Assembly: GCF_039649665.1 (NCBI RefSeq) | Contig: NZ_JBDJAW010000031.1 | Location: 1-64,000 of the forward strand | DNA from: Microbispora sp. ZYX-F-249 | GTDB taxonomy: Bacteria > Actinomycetota > Actinomycetes > Streptosporangiales > Streptosporangiaceae | DNA: 64,000 nt | Direction of reading: 5' to 3' | Shown here: positions 26,562-35,461 of the stretch, piece after piece | Numbering within the stretch: the first letter of the stretch is position 1 | How the letters are laid out: each line of letters starts with the position of its first letter | The notes under the pieces: model-generated | The model's input: only the letters and a program-made list of their open reading frames with translations | Databases searched by the model: none | Told to the model about the DNA's origin: nothing | Position numbers and translations under genes: made by a program

Positions 26562-27674
26562 TCAGGGGCGCCAGATCAGGACGAGCGCGCAGTCGTCGTT
26601 GTGGCCGGAGGACATCGACTGGACGAGCTGCCGGGCCTTGTCCCGGAACCCCGACGGCAGCAGCCGCTCGGCCTCTCCCAGCAACCGGTCGAGCCCGGCG
26701 TCGATGTCCCGGCCGGGCTGTTCGATCAGCCCGTCGGTGAACAGCATGAGCGCGTCGCCCCTGCGCAGCACCCCGCTGTCGGTCTCGCAGGCCAGGTCCG
26801 GAACCACGCCGAGCACGACGCCCTTCGCCGTGGACACCCGCCACGTGCCCGACCCGGCGTCGAACCGGACCACCGGCGGGTGTCCGGCCGAGGTGATGGT
26901 GTAGGCGCCCGTGGACAGGTCGAGGTCGAGGTGGACGGCGGTGACGAACCCCTCGTCGCCGAGCTGGCGGTGCAGGTAGGAGTTGCACGCGACGAGGAAG
27001 TCGTCCACCGAGCCGAGCAGCCCGCCGAAGGTGCCCGACAGCATGAGCGCGCGGGTGCCCGCGTCCACGCCCTTGCCGGACACGTCGACGACCGCGACCT
27101 GGACCCGGTCGCCCTCCCGCATCGAGACGACGAAGTCGCCGCCGAACGAGGATCCCCCGGCCTGCTTGAGCACCACCTTGCCGCCCCAGTCCTTGGGCAG
27201 CGAGGGCAGCTCGCTCTGCCGCTTGAGCCGGTCGCGCAGCTCCAGCAGCATCGCGTCGCCGCGCAGGCCCTGGACGCCGAGCTTGCCCCGGGTCCGGGCC
27301 ATCGTCCACGCCAGCGCGGCGGTGAAGGCCATCGTGATCAGCAGGCCGGGCCCGACGCTGGGCACCCCCGTGATCGGTCCCATGTACGTCAGGGAGGCCA
27401 CGACCACGCACAGCAGGATCGCGAGGCTGCGCAGCCGGAGCTGGAGACCGCCGATCAGGGTGAAGAGGATCAGCAGCGAGGGCGAGAACCAGTACGCCGA
27501 CACCTCCGCGTCGAGCACGCCGACCACGATGGTGAGCACGGCGAGAGCGATGAGGAGGTACCGGTCCCTCGACCAGACTTTCCTGACGAAACGAACCAAC
27601 GGCACCAGGAGCGGTACGCGCGCCAGGAGCGCGCGCAGCCGAGGAGGGATCAGCGGCGCCGGTCGGGAAGTCAT
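26562..27674 (-). CDS. Membrane-anchored PP2C (SpoIIE/RsbU-type) serine phosphatase
   Basis: 370 residues. The N-terminal third has four hydrophobic segments (YLLIALAVLTIVVGVLD, FSPSLLILFTLIGGLQL, LAILLCVVVASLTYMG and GLLITMAFTAALAWTM). The C-terminal PP2C domain (about 150-370) shows SSFGGDFVVSMREGDRVQVAVVDVSGKGVDAG, ALMLFTDGLIEQPGRD and NDDCALVLIW, with the Asp residues that bind metal. It should dephosphorylate an anti-anti-sigma protein in response to a membrane signal. Convergent with the response regulator, 4 nt apart. Confidence 0.9.
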   Translation of the reverse strand: MTSRPAPLIPPRLRALLARVPLLVPLVRFVRKVWSRDRYLLIALAVLTIVVGVLDAEVSAYWFSPSLLILFTLIGGLQLRLRSLAILLCVVVASLTYMGPITGVPSVGPGLLITMAFTAALAWTMARTRGKLGVQGLRGDAMLLELRDRLKRQSELPSLPKDWGGKVVLKQAGGSSFGGDFVVSMREGDRVQVAVVDVSGKGVDAGTRALMLSGTFGGLLGSVDDFLVACNSYLHRQLGDEGFVTAVHLDLDLSTGAYTITSAGHPPVVRFDAGSGTWRVSTAKGVVLGVVPDLACETDSGVLRRGDALMLFTDGLIEQPGRDIDAGLDRLLGEAERLLPSGFRDKARQLVQSMSSGHNDDCALVLIWRP

Positions 27675-27791
27675 GATGGCCTCGACTGTATCCGGACAGC
27701 CCAGGTGGCGGCACCTGCTTGACCAAGGTCTAGATCACGCGGCACGGATATTGGGTCGCCCCGCGCGGCGGCCCGCTTCTACGGTGTTTCG

Positions 27792-29027
27792 ATGAGCATC
27801 GCCGTCCGCCCCATCAAGGAAGCCGAGTGGCCGGCTTTCGTGGCCGTCGCCTACGAGGCGTTCAGCTCCACCTATCCACTGGAGATCACCGACCGCTGGC
27901 GCGAGATCATGGAGATCGACCGCCTGGTGTCCGCCTTCGACGGCGACCTGGCGGCCGGCTGCGCCGGCGCGCTGTCCTTCCGGATGACGGTTCCCGGCGG
28001 CCCGATCCCCGTCGCCGGGGTCACGTCGGTGGGCGTGCTCCCCTCACACCGCCGGCAGGGCGTGCTGACCGCGCTGATGACCCACCAGCTGCACGACCTG
28101 CACGACAGCGGGCGCGAGGCCGTCGCCGCGCTCTACGCCAGCGAGGCCGGCATCTACGGCCGCTTCGGGTACGGCAGGGCCGCCGACGCCCTGTCCTTCC
28201 GCATCCCCACCCACGGCTCGGCCTTCACCCGCTCGGCCCCCGCCGATCCCGCGCTGCGTCTCCGGGTGGCCAGGCCCGCGGACGAGCTCGCCAGGCTCCG
28301 CCGGGTCTACGACGCCGTACAGCCCGGCCGTCCCGGCCTGTACGGGCGTTCGGAGGCGTACTGGCGGGCCGAGATCCTCCCGGACACCGACCACGACCGG
28401 GGCGGGATGGGCCCGCTGCGCTGCCTGATCGCGGAGGACGCGTCGGGGCCCCGCGGCTACGCGCTGTTCCGGGCGAGGTCCGGCTGGAACGAGCACAACG
28501 TGTCGGACGGGGAGGTCCGGCTCCTGGAGCTGCACGCCGTCGATCCCGCGGCGTACGCGCTGGCCTGGCGCGGCGTCCTCGACCGCGACCTGTGCGCGGT
28601 CGTCCACGCCGAGCGGCGCCCGCTGGACGACCCGATCATGCACCTGCTGGCCGAGCCCCGCCGGCTCAACGCGGTCTGGATCGACGATTTGTGGGTCCGT
28701 CTCGTGGATGTGGACCGGGCCCTGGCCGCCCGCGCCTACGCCGCCCCCGCCGACCTCGTCGTCGAGGTGGAGGACGAGGTCTGCCCGTGGAACGCCGGGC
28801 GCTGGCGGCTGAAGGTCGCCGGCGGGGAGGGGACGTGCGAGCGGAGCGAGGCGCCCGCGGACCTCACGCTGCCGGTCGGCGTGCTGGGCGCGGCGTACCT
28901 GGGCGGGCGGCCTCTCGGTGCGGCGGCGGACGCCGGGCTGGTGCGGGAGCACCGAGCGGGCGCCCTGCGCGAGCTGTCGGCCGCGATGGCATGGGACCCG
29001 GCGCCGTGGGGCTGCCGGGTGTTCTGA
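27792..29027 (+). CDS. Eis-like GNAT N-acetyltransferase
   Basis: 411 residues from ATG 27792. N-terminal GNAT domain with acetyl-CoA motif VLPSHRRQGVLTALMTHQL (about residues 80-98), a second degenerate GNAT region (about 160-290), and a C-terminal sterol-carrier-like domain (about 300-411). It ends in Phe, whose carboxylate is the catalytic base in Eis of M. tuberculosis. Eis enzymes acetylate aminoglycosides and lysines. Whether this one gives drug tolerance is not readable from sequence. Leaderless-looking start. Confidence 0.88.
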   Translation: MSIAVRPIKEAEWPAFVAVAYEAFSSTYPLEITDRWREIMEIDRLVSAFDGDLAAGCAGALSFRMTVPGGPIPVAGVTSVGVLPSHRRQGVLTALMTHQLHDLHDSGREAVAALYASEAGIYGRFGYGRAADALSFRIPTHGSAFTRSAPADPALRLRVARPADELARLRRVYDAVQPGRPGLYGRSEAYWRAEILPDTDHDRGGMGPLRCLIAEDASGPRGYALFRARSGWNEHNVSDGEVRLLELHAVDPAAYALAWRGVLDRDLCAVVHAERRPLDDPIMHLLAEPRRLNAVWIDDLWVRLVDVDRALAARAYAAPADLVVEVEDEVCPWNAGRWRLKVAGGEGTCERSEAPADLTLPVGVLGAAYLGGRPLGAAADAGLVREHRAGALRELSAAMAWDPAPWGCRVF

Positions 29028-29063
29028 AACGCGCCGCGGACAACCGGCGCGTAGGCTTCGGGC

Positions 29064-29261
29064 ATGGCGCTGCAGAGTTTGCAGATCACCGCGATCACGG
29101 CCATGCGGGCCCGGGACGTGTCCCGGCCGACGCCGGAGCAGCTGGAGGCCGCCGACCAGCGGCCGCTGCGGGACGAGACGCCCCGGCGGGAGCCCCGCCG
29201 GGGCCGGGACGGCAGAGGGACTCAGGCGGGCAGCGGCGGCAGTTCGCCGGTGGTCTCGTAG
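29064..29261 (+). CDS. Small hypothetical protein (65 residues)
   Basis: Frame beginning MALQSLQITAITAMRARDVSRP, with a strong G/C third-position bias throughout, which supports real coding. The C-terminal half is rich in Arg, Gly, Asp and Pro and probably disordered. It overlaps the 3' end of rpiB on the other strand by 40 nt. No Shine-Dalgarno. Family not recognised; a conserved start motif elsewhere would be needed to trust it. Confidence 0.45.
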   Translation: MALQSLQITAITAMRARDVSRPTPEQLEAADQRPLRDETPRREPRRGRDGRGTQAGSGGSSPVVS

Positions 29262-29692
29262 TCGGCGAGCTGGCGGATCCGCCGGGCGTGCCGCTCGGCC
29301 CCGGAGAACGGCGTGGCCAGGAAGAGCCCGACGAACCGGGCGGCCTCCTCCGGCGTGTGCTGCCGGGCGCCCAGGCTGATCACGTTGGCGTCGTTGTGCT
29401 CGCGGGCCAGCTTGGCCGTGTCCTCGTTCCAGGCGAGGGCCGCGCGCACCCCCCGCACCTTGTTGGCGGCGATCTGCTCGCCGTTCCCCGAGCCGCCGAT
29501 CACCACTCCGAGGCTGCCCGCGTCGCCTGCCACGCCCTGAGCGGCGCGCAGCACGAACGGCGGGTAGTCGTCCTCGGCGTCGTAGACGTGGGGCCCGCAG
29601 TCCTCCACCTCGTGGCCCTGCTCCTTCAGCCAGGAGACCAGGTGATTCTTCAGCTCGTAGCCGGCATGGTCGGCACCGATGTAGACACGCAC
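29222..29692 (-). CDS. rpiB: Ribose-5-phosphate isomerase B
   Basis: Interconverts ribose-5-phosphate and ribulose-5-phosphate in the pentose phosphate pathway. 156 residues, normal size. Signatures: MRVYIGADHAGYELK, CGPHVYDAEDDYPPF, GVVIGGSGNGEQIAANKVRGVRAAL and ISLGARQHTPEEA. The usual Cys of RpiB type 1 enzymes is Ser in GGSGNG, as in mycobacterial RpiB where Glu acts as base. Lies near the Rv2466c-like and pepN genes as in M. tuberculosis. Confidence 0.95.
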   Translation of the reverse strand: MRVYIGADHAGYELKNHLVSWLKEQGHEVEDCGPHVYDAEDDYPPFVLRAAQGVAGDAGSLGVVIGGSGNGEQIAANKVRGVRAALAWNEDTAKLAREHNDANVISLGARQHTPEEAARFVGLFLATPFSGAERHARRIRQLADYETTGELPPLPA

Positions 29693-29799
29693 GGCACAAG
29701 TTTCCCAGAAGGCCTCTGGCGGACACGACCCCGGGCTCCACTAAAGTAATAGCCAAGACGGGTATCCGTCCCTTACACCTCCGGCCTGACAGGAGTGTC

Positions 29800-30288
29800 A
29801 TGCGCGAGCTGCGTTACGTCGGCGACCCGGTCCTGCGCACCCCCGCGGAACCGGTGACGGACTTCGACCGCGAACTGCGCCGGCTGATCGACGAGATGTT
29901 CGCCGTCATGTACCAGGCCGACGGCGTGGGGCTGGCCGGGCCGCAGATCGGCGTGGGCCGCCGGCTGTTCGTCTACGACATCAGCAACCGCAAGGGCCAC
30001 GTGATCAACCCGGAGCTCACGATCGACGACGCCGAGCAGGTCGTCGAGGAGGAGGGCTGCCTGTCGGTGCCCGGCAAGGAGACCGGCAAGCCGTTGTACG
30101 CCCCGACCGCCCGCGCCGCCGGGGTCACCCTGCGCGGGGTCGACAAGCTCGGCAGGCCCGTCTCCGTCAAGGCCCGCGGCATGCTCGCCCGGTGCTTCCA
30201 GCACGAGTTCGACCACCTCGAAGGCACGCTGTACGTCGACCGGCTGGGCAAGGACGAGCGCCGCAAGATCCTCCTGCAGGCGCCCTGA
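29800..30288 (+). CDS. def: Peptide deformylase
   Basis: Removes the N-terminal formyl group from new proteins. 162 residues from ATG 29800, with CAGGAGTG upstream. Three signature motifs: GVGLAGPQIG (motif 1), EEGCLSVPG with the metal Cys (motif 2) and QHEFDHLEGTLYVD with the HExxH metal site (motif 3). Convergent with the aldehyde dehydrogenase gene, with one base between the stops. No fmt gene is adjacent. Confidence 0.96.
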   Translation: MRELRYVGDPVLRTPAEPVTDFDRELRRLIDEMFAVMYQADGVGLAGPQIGVGRRLFVYDISNRKGHVINPELTIDDAEQVVEEEGCLSVPGKETGKPLYAPTARAAGVTLRGVDKLGRPVSVKARGMLARCFQHEFDHLEGTLYVDRLGKDERRKILLQAP

Positions 30289-30289
30289 C

Positions 30290-31705
30290 TCAGAGCTGGA
30301 TGGCCTTGACCTCCAGGAACTCCTCCAGGCCGAACTCGCCGAGCTCGCGGCCGATCCCCGAGTGCTTGTAGCCGCCGAACGGCGCCATCGTGTTGAACCG
30401 GCCGCCGTTGACGGCCACCTGCCCGGTGCGCAGGCGGCGCGCGACCGCGAGCGCCCTGTCCTCGGTGCCCGCCCACACCGCTCCCGACAGCCCGTACGGC
30501 GTGCCGTTGGCGATCTCGACGGCCTCGTTCTCCGACGAGAACGGGACGATCGACAGCACCGGGCCGAAGATCTCCTCCTGCTCGACGGACATGCCGGGCG
30601 AGACGCCCGCGAAGATCGTGGGCTCGACGTAGTAGCCGCGTTCCATCGGGTTGTCGGGCCCGCCGAGCACGAGGCGGGCGCCCTCCTCCTGGCCGCGGTT
30701 GATGTACCTGACGACCCGGTCGCGCTGGGCGGCGGACACCAGCGGGCCCAGACGGGTGCCCTCGGCGAACGGATCGCCCGGGACGTAGGCGCCGGCCGCC
30801 TCGACAGCGAGCCGTACGGCGTCGTCGTACTGGTCCCAGTGGACCAGCATCCGGGTCAGCGCCGAGCAGGTCTGGCCCGAGTTGAGGTACGCCCCGGCGA
30901 CCCCGTTCCTCACCGCCTTCTCCAGGTCGGCGTCGGGCAGGATGATGTTCGCGGACTTGCCGCCGAGCTCCAGGGCCACCCGCTTGACCGTCTCGGCCGC
31001 GAGGGCCGCGACCCGGCGGCCGGCCCTCGTGGACCCAGTGAACGACACCATGTCGACGTCCGGATGGGCCGCGATGGCCTCGCCGACCACCGGCCCGTGG
31101 CCGCTGACCATGTTGAACACGCCGGGCGGCAGCCCTACCTCGTGGAGGATGTCGGCCAGCGCGTACGCCGCGAGCGGCGCGACCTCGCTCGGCTTGAGCA
31201 CCACCGTGCAGCCCGCGGCCAGCGCCGGGGCCACCTTGCACACGACCTGGTGGAGCGGGTAGTTCCACGGCGTGATCGCGCCCACCACGCCCACGGGCTC
31301 GCGCACGATCAGCGAGTTGCCCACACGGCCGGCGTCGAACTCGTACCTCTTGGCGAGGTCGGCGTAGAAGGCCAGCACCTCGGCGGGCATCAGCGTCTGC
31401 ACTTTCAGCGCGAGCGTGAGCGGCGCCCCCATGTCGGTGGCGATGGTCGCCGCGATCTCCTGGGCGCGTTCCTTGAGCAGCCCGGCCGCCGCCCCCAGGA
31501 ACGCGGCGCGTTCGGCCGGCTCCAGGGCCGACCAGGAGGGGAAGGCGGCACGGGCGGCGGCGACGGCGGACTCGACGTCGGCGGGCGACCCCGCGGGCAC
31601 CCGGTCCACGATCTCCTCGGTCGCGGGGTTGACGACGTCGACGGCCTCGCGCGAGGCGGACGGGACCCAGGCTCCGTTCACGTAGAGGTGACGCATGTCA
31701 CTCAT
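30290..31705 (-). CDS. NAD(P)-dependent aldehyde dehydrogenase
   Basis: 471 residues. ALDH signatures: [11 protein letters not shown] (cofactor loop, about residue 142), [11 protein letters not shown], general base Glu in [10 protein letters not shown] (about 245) and nucleophilic Cys in [13 protein letters not shown] (about 280), then [13 protein letters not shown]. It oxidises an aldehyde to the acid; substrate unknown. Sequence resembles the broad actinobacterial family that oxidises aliphatic or aromatic aldehydes. ATG at 31705. Confidence 0.9.
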   Translation of the reverse strand: MSDMRHLYVNGAWVPSASREAVDVVNPATEEIVDRVPAGSPADVESAVAAARAAFPSWSALEPAERAAFLGAAAGLLKERAQEIAATIATDMGAPLTLALKVQTLMPAEVLAFYADLAKRYEFDAGRVGNSLIVREPVGVVGAITPWNYPLHQVVCKVAPALAAGCTVVLKPSEVAPLAAYALADILHEVGLPPGVFNMVSGHGPVVGEAIAAHPDVDMVSFTGSTRAGRRVAALAAETVKRVALELGGKSANIILPDADLEKAVRNGVAGAYLNSGQTCSALTRMLVHWDQYDDAVRLAVEAAGAYVPGDPFAEGTRLGPLVSAAQRDRVVRYINRGQEEGARLVLGGPDNPMERGYYVEPTIFAGVSPGMSVEQEEIFGPVLSIVPFSSENEAVEIANGTPYGLSGAVWAGTEDRALAVARRLRTGQVAVNGGRFNTMAPFGGYKHSGIGRELGEFGLEEFLEVKAIQL

Positions 31706-31790
31706 CCTTGCGCCTCGGCTGTCAGATGGCGAGCCTTCCGGCCGAAACCTTTCCGATCGATTCGCGAGCCGGTGAAGGAGCCTGTCAGCG

Positions 31791-32399
31791 TCAGGTGAAG
31801 ATCGGGTCGCGGGTCCGGGACCGCTTCAGCTCGAAGAAGCCGTCGGTGCCGGCGACGAGCAGGACCCCGTCCCACAGCCGGGCGGCGGCCTCGCCCCTCG
31901 GGATCGGCGACACGACGGGACCGAAGAACGCCGTGCCCTCGACGGCGATGACCGGCGTGCCCACCTCCTGGCCGACCAGGTCGATGCCCTCGCCGTGCGA
32001 GCGCCGGATCGCCTCGTCGTACTCGTCCGAGTCGTGCGCGGCGACCAGTGCGGAGTCGAGCCCCGCGGCGGTGAGGGCCTCGGCGAGCGTGGCCCGGTCG
32101 CGCTCGCGCCCCTCGTCGTGGAAGCGCCGGCCGATCTCGGTGTAGAGGTCGCCGAGGACCTCCTCGCCGTACTTGTCCGCCGCGGCGGCGAGCACCCGTA
32201 CGGCGCCGAGCGTCTGCCCGACCCGCTCGCGGTAGTCGGCGGGGATGTCCTTGTCCTCGTTCAGCACCGCCAGGCTCATGATGTGCCAGCGCACGTCGAT
32301 GGGCCGGAGCGCGGCCACCTCGTGGATCCAGCGCGAGGTGATCCACGCCCAGGGGCAGGCGGGGTCGAACCAGAAATCGACAAGCTTTCGGTCGGACAC
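31791..32399 (-). CDS. DsbA-fold protein of the mycothiol-dependent nitroreductase (Rv2466c) family, monothiol variant
   Basis: 202 residues that follow Rv2466c closely along the whole length: [19 protein letters not shown] at the N-terminus, [36 protein letters not shown] and FFELKRSRT at the end. Rv2466c has a CPWC active site and passes electrons from mycothiol and mycoredoxin to substrates. Here the second Cys is Ala (Cys15-Pro-Trp-Ala18), so only the attacking thiol remains. It may act as a monothiol transferase or reductase that needs external mycothiol. Gene order rpiB, this gene, pepN is as in M. tuberculosis. Confidence 0.88.
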   Translation of the reverse strand: MSDRKLVDFWFDPACPWAWITSRWIHEVAALRPIDVRWHIMSLAVLNEDKDIPADYRERVGQTLGAVRVLAAAADKYGEEVLGDLYTEIGRRFHDEGRERDRATLAEALTAAGLDSALVAAHDSDEYDEAIRRSHGEGIDLVGQEVGTPVIAVEGTAFFGPVVSPIPRGEAAARLWDGVLLVAGTDGFFELKRSRTRDPIFT

Positions 32400-32581
32400 T
32401 GTGACACCCTCTCGAACGGACTATGGTTCCTGCGGTCGTCAACCCGGGCAGGAAATCTCCTATTCCAGGTAGGAGCGATCTCGAATCCGCGATGTCCCCG
32501 CGGCGTGGCAGGATTCATCCATTCCCTGACGCGACGGGGCGGCGGGGATCCGGGGGCTCGATCATGTGATGAGGAGCGGGT

Positions 32582-35146
32582 GTGGCAGGGAATCTGACAC
32601 GGGACGAGGCTCGGGAGCGCGCTCGGCTGCTCTCCGTCCAGTCCTACCAGGTCGAACTCGACCTGACGGAGGGCGAGGAGCGGTTCGAGAGCATCACGAC
32701 GGTCCACTTCACCTCGGACCGCGAGGGGGCGGACACCTTCATCGACCTGCACGGCGCGCACGTGCGGAAGGTCGTGCTCAACGGCAGGGAGCTGGACGTC
32801 AGCACCTACGACGCCGAGAAGGGGCGCATCCCGCTGCCGGGGCTGGCCGCGCACAACGAGCTGCGTGTGGACGCCGACTGCTCCTACATGCGCACCGGTG
32901 AGGGCCTGCACCGCTTCGTCGACCCCGTGGACCGGCAGGTCTACCTGCACAGCCAGTTCGAGACGGCCGACGCCCACCGGATGTACGCCTGCTTCGACCA
33001 GCCGGACCTCAAGGCGACCTTCGAGCTGACCGTCCTCGCCCCCGCCGACTGGGAGGTGGTGTCCAACGCCGCCCCCGACGCGGCCGAGGAGCTGGAGGAG
33101 CACCGCGGGCGGCACGGCACGCTGCAGGCCGCGAGGCGCTGGCACTTCCCGCCGACCCCCGTCATGTCGACGTACATCACGGCCCTCATCGCCGGGCCGT
33201 ACGCCGTCGTGCGGGACGAGCACGACGGCATCCCGCTCGGCGTCTACGTGCGGCGCTCGCTCGCGCAGTACCTCGACGCCGACAACATCTTCGAGGTCAC
33301 CAAGCAGGGCTTCGACTTCTTCCACCGCGTCTTCGGCCTGCGCTACCCCTTCGGCAAGTACGACCAGCTGTTCGTGCCCGAGTTCAACGCCGGCGCCATG
33401 GAGAACGCCGGGGCGGTGACGTTCCTGGAGGACTACGTCTTCCGCTCGCGCGTGACCGACGCGGTCATCGAGCGCCGCGCCGAGACGATCCTGCACGAGA
33501 TGGCGCACATGTGGTTCGGCGACCTCGTCACCATGCGCTGGTGGGACGACCTGTGGCTGAACGAGTCGTTCGCCACCTACATGTCCGTGCTGTGCCAGGC
33601 CGAGGCCACCCGGTGGGGCCAGGGCGCGTGGACGACGTTCGCCAACGTCGAGAAGGCCTGGGCCTACCGGCAGGACCAGCTGCCCTCCACCCACCCCATC
33701 GCCGCGGACATCCCGGACATGCAGGCCGTCGAGGTCAACTTCGACGGCATCACGTACGCCAAGGGCGCGTCGGTGCTCAAGCAGCTCGTCGCGTACGTGG
33801 GCCTCGACAACTTCCTCGCCGGGGTGCGCGACTACTTCAACGAGCACGCCTGGAAGAACACCACCCTGCAGGACCTGCTGTCGGCGCTGGAGCGCACCTC
33901 CGGGCGCGACCTGTCGTCCTGGTCGAAGGAGTGGCTGGAGACCTCGGGCGTCAACACGCTGCGGCCGTCGTTCACCACGGACGACGAGGGCCGGTTCCTG
34001 AGCTTCGACGTGCTGCAGGAGGCCACCCAGGAGCACCCGACGCTGCGCTCGCACCGGGTGGCCATCGGCCTGTACTCCCTGCGGGACGGCGTGCTGACCC
34101 GGACCAAGCGGGTCGAGCTCGACGTGGTCGGGGCGCGCACGGCCGTGCCCGAGCTGGTCGGCGAGGCCCGGCCCGACCTCGTGCTGGTGAACGACGACGA
34201 CCTCACCTACGCCAAGATCCGGCTCGACGAGCGGTCGCTGCAGACCCTCGTGAACGGCGGGATCAGCGCGTTCACCGAGTCGCTGCCCCGCGCGCTGTGC
34301 TGGTCGGCCGCCTGGGACATGACGCGGGACGCCGAGATGGCCACCCGCGACTACGTCAAGCTGGTCGTCTCCGGCATCGACTCGGTGCGCGACATGACCG
34401 TCCTGCAGACCGTGCTGCGCCAGGCCCGCCAGGCCGTGCAGCAGTACGCCGACCCGGCGTGGCGGGCCACCGGCCTCGCCGAGCTGGCCGGCGCGCTGCG
34501 CCGCCTGATCGCGGCGGCGGAGCCGGGCTCGGACCACCAGCTCGCCTACGTCAACGCCTTCGCCGCCACCGCCACCTCGCCCGACGACCTGGCGTTCCTC
34601 AAGGGCGTCCTCGACGGCGCCGAGGTGCCCGAGGGCCTGGCCGTCGACACCGACCTGCGCTGGACGCTCATCCACGCGCTCGTGTCCGGCGGTGTGCTCG
34701 GCGCCGGGGACATCGACGCGGAGCTGGCGCGGGACGCCACCGCGACCGGCGAGCGCTCGGCCGCCACCAGCCGGGCCGCGATCCCGACCCCGGAGGCCAA
34801 GGCCGAGACCTGGACGGCGATCGTGGCAGGCGAGCTCAGCGGGGCGCTGCTGCGCTCCACGATCCTCGGCTTCGTGGACCCGCACCACCCCGAGCTGCTG
34901 GAGCCGTACGGCGACCGGTACTTCGAGGAGATCGGGCGGATCTGGAGCGAGTGGACCTTCGACATGGCGCAGAACTTCGCCGTCGGCTGCTACCCCGCGC
35001 TGCTGATCCGTCCGGAGACCGTGGCCCGCACGCAGGACCACATCAGCGCGAACCAGCCGCCGCACGCGCTGCGGCGCCTGCTGCTCGAGGGCGCCGACGG
35101 CGTCAGCCGGGCGCTGCGCGCCCGCGCCCGCGACGCCTCCGCGTGA
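32582..35146 (+). CDS. pepN: Aminopeptidase N (M1 zinc metallopeptidase)
   Basis: 854 residues from GTG 32582, with GAGGAG upstream. Exopeptidase motif GAMENAGAV (about residue 273) and zinc motif HEMAHMWFGDLVT, with the third ligand Glu in LWLNESFA 18 residues on. The N-terminal beta domain begins RDEARERARLLSVQSYQVEL, and the long helical C-terminal (ERAP1_C-like) domain is complete. Cytoplasmic; frees N-terminal residues from peptides. The stop codon lies inside the first copy of an inverted repeat. Confidence 0.95.
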   Translation: MAGNLTRDEARERARLLSVQSYQVELDLTEGEERFESITTVHFTSDREGADTFIDLHGAHVRKVVLNGRELDVSTYDAEKGRIPLPGLAAHNELRVDADCSYMRTGEGLHRFVDPVDRQVYLHSQFETADAHRMYACFDQPDLKATFELTVLAPADWEVVSNAAPDAAEELEEHRGRHGTLQAARRWHFPPTPVMSTYITALIAGPYAVVRDEHDGIPLGVYVRRSLAQYLDADNIFEVTKQGFDFFHRVFGLRYPFGKYDQLFVPEFNAGAMENAGAVTFLEDYVFRSRVTDAVIERRAETILHEMAHMWFGDLVTMRWWDDLWLNESFATYMSVLCQAEATRWGQGAWTTFANVEKAWAYRQDQLPSTHPIAADIPDMQAVEVNFDGITYAKGASVLKQLVAYVGLDNFLAGVRDYFNEHAWKNTTLQDLLSALERTSGRDLSSWSKEWLETSGVNTLRPSFTTDDEGRFLSFDVLQEATQEHPTLRSHRVAIGLYSLRDGVLTRTKRVELDVVGARTAVPELVGEARPDLVLVNDDDLTYAKIRLDERSLQTLVNGGISAFTESLPRALCWSAAWDMTRDAEMATRDYVKLVVSGIDSVRDMTVLQTVLRQARQAVQQYADPAWRATGLAELAGALRRLIAAAEPGSDHQLAYVNAFAATATSPDDLAFLKGVLDGAEVPEGLAVDTDLRWTLIHALVSGGVLGAGDIDAELARDATATGERSAATSRAAIPTPEAKAETWTAIVAGELSGALLRSTILGFVDPHHPELLEPYGDRYFEEIGRIWSEWTFDMAQNFAVGCYPALLIRPETVARTQDHISANQPPHALRRLLLEGADGVSRALRARARDASA

Positions 35147-35402
35147 TCTTGCAGTTTGTCGCACAGGACCCCGCCGAGCTGCCCGGTCACCCTTGGTGAT
35201 CATGCAGAATTCGGCGGGCCCACCCTTCTGGCAGCGTGAATACAGTCCGTGATCTTGCAGTCGGGCAAACCGGGTGCAAGATCACGGACTTTTGTCGTAC
35301 GGCGTGAGCTGCGCGGATCGCTCCGCGGCGCCGATCACTGCAAGATCACGGAGGGTCGCCCTCCAGGTCATCGCGTACGCGTGCGACAAACTGCAAGATC
35401 AC
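35143..35402. repeat. Cluster of five copies of an inverted GTGATCTTGCA repeat, bounded by a 22-bp perfect inverted repeat
   Basis: The core GTGATCTTGCA occurs on the plus strand at 35143 and 35249 and on the minus strand at about 35275-35287, 35339-35350 and 35391-35402. The outermost copies extend to a perfect 22-nt inverted repeat (35143-35164 and 35381-35402, core plus GTTTGTCGCAC). The inner pair forms a 15-bp perfect stem (35245-35259/35275-35289) with a 15-nt loop. The block is about 260 bp, has no plausible gene, and starts exactly at the pepN stop. It looks like a small non-coding (MITE- or REP-like) element. Confidence 0.8.
35245..35293 (+). terminator. Hairpin with T-run inside the repeat block
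   Basis: Arms GTCCGTGATCTTGCA and TGCAAGATCACGGAC pair perfectly over 15 bp, followed by TTTT. This has the form of an intrinsic terminator about 100 nt after pepN, made from two copies of the repeat core. Confidence 0.6.
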
Positions 35403-35461
35403 GACGGAGAGGGCGTTTACAGGGGGGCGGCCCGGGACTACCGTCCGTGCAGGAGGCCTCC

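Noticed and set aside
32276-35203. 975-residue open frame on the minus strand opposite pepN
   Set aside because: Antisense shadow in high-GC DNA; repetitive Arg/Gly/Val composition and no ribosome site, while pepN carries all catalytic motifs.
35143-35402. Possible CRISPR array
   Set aside because: The copies lie in both orientations with uneven spacing and no cas genes, so they are inverted repeats, not a CRISPR.
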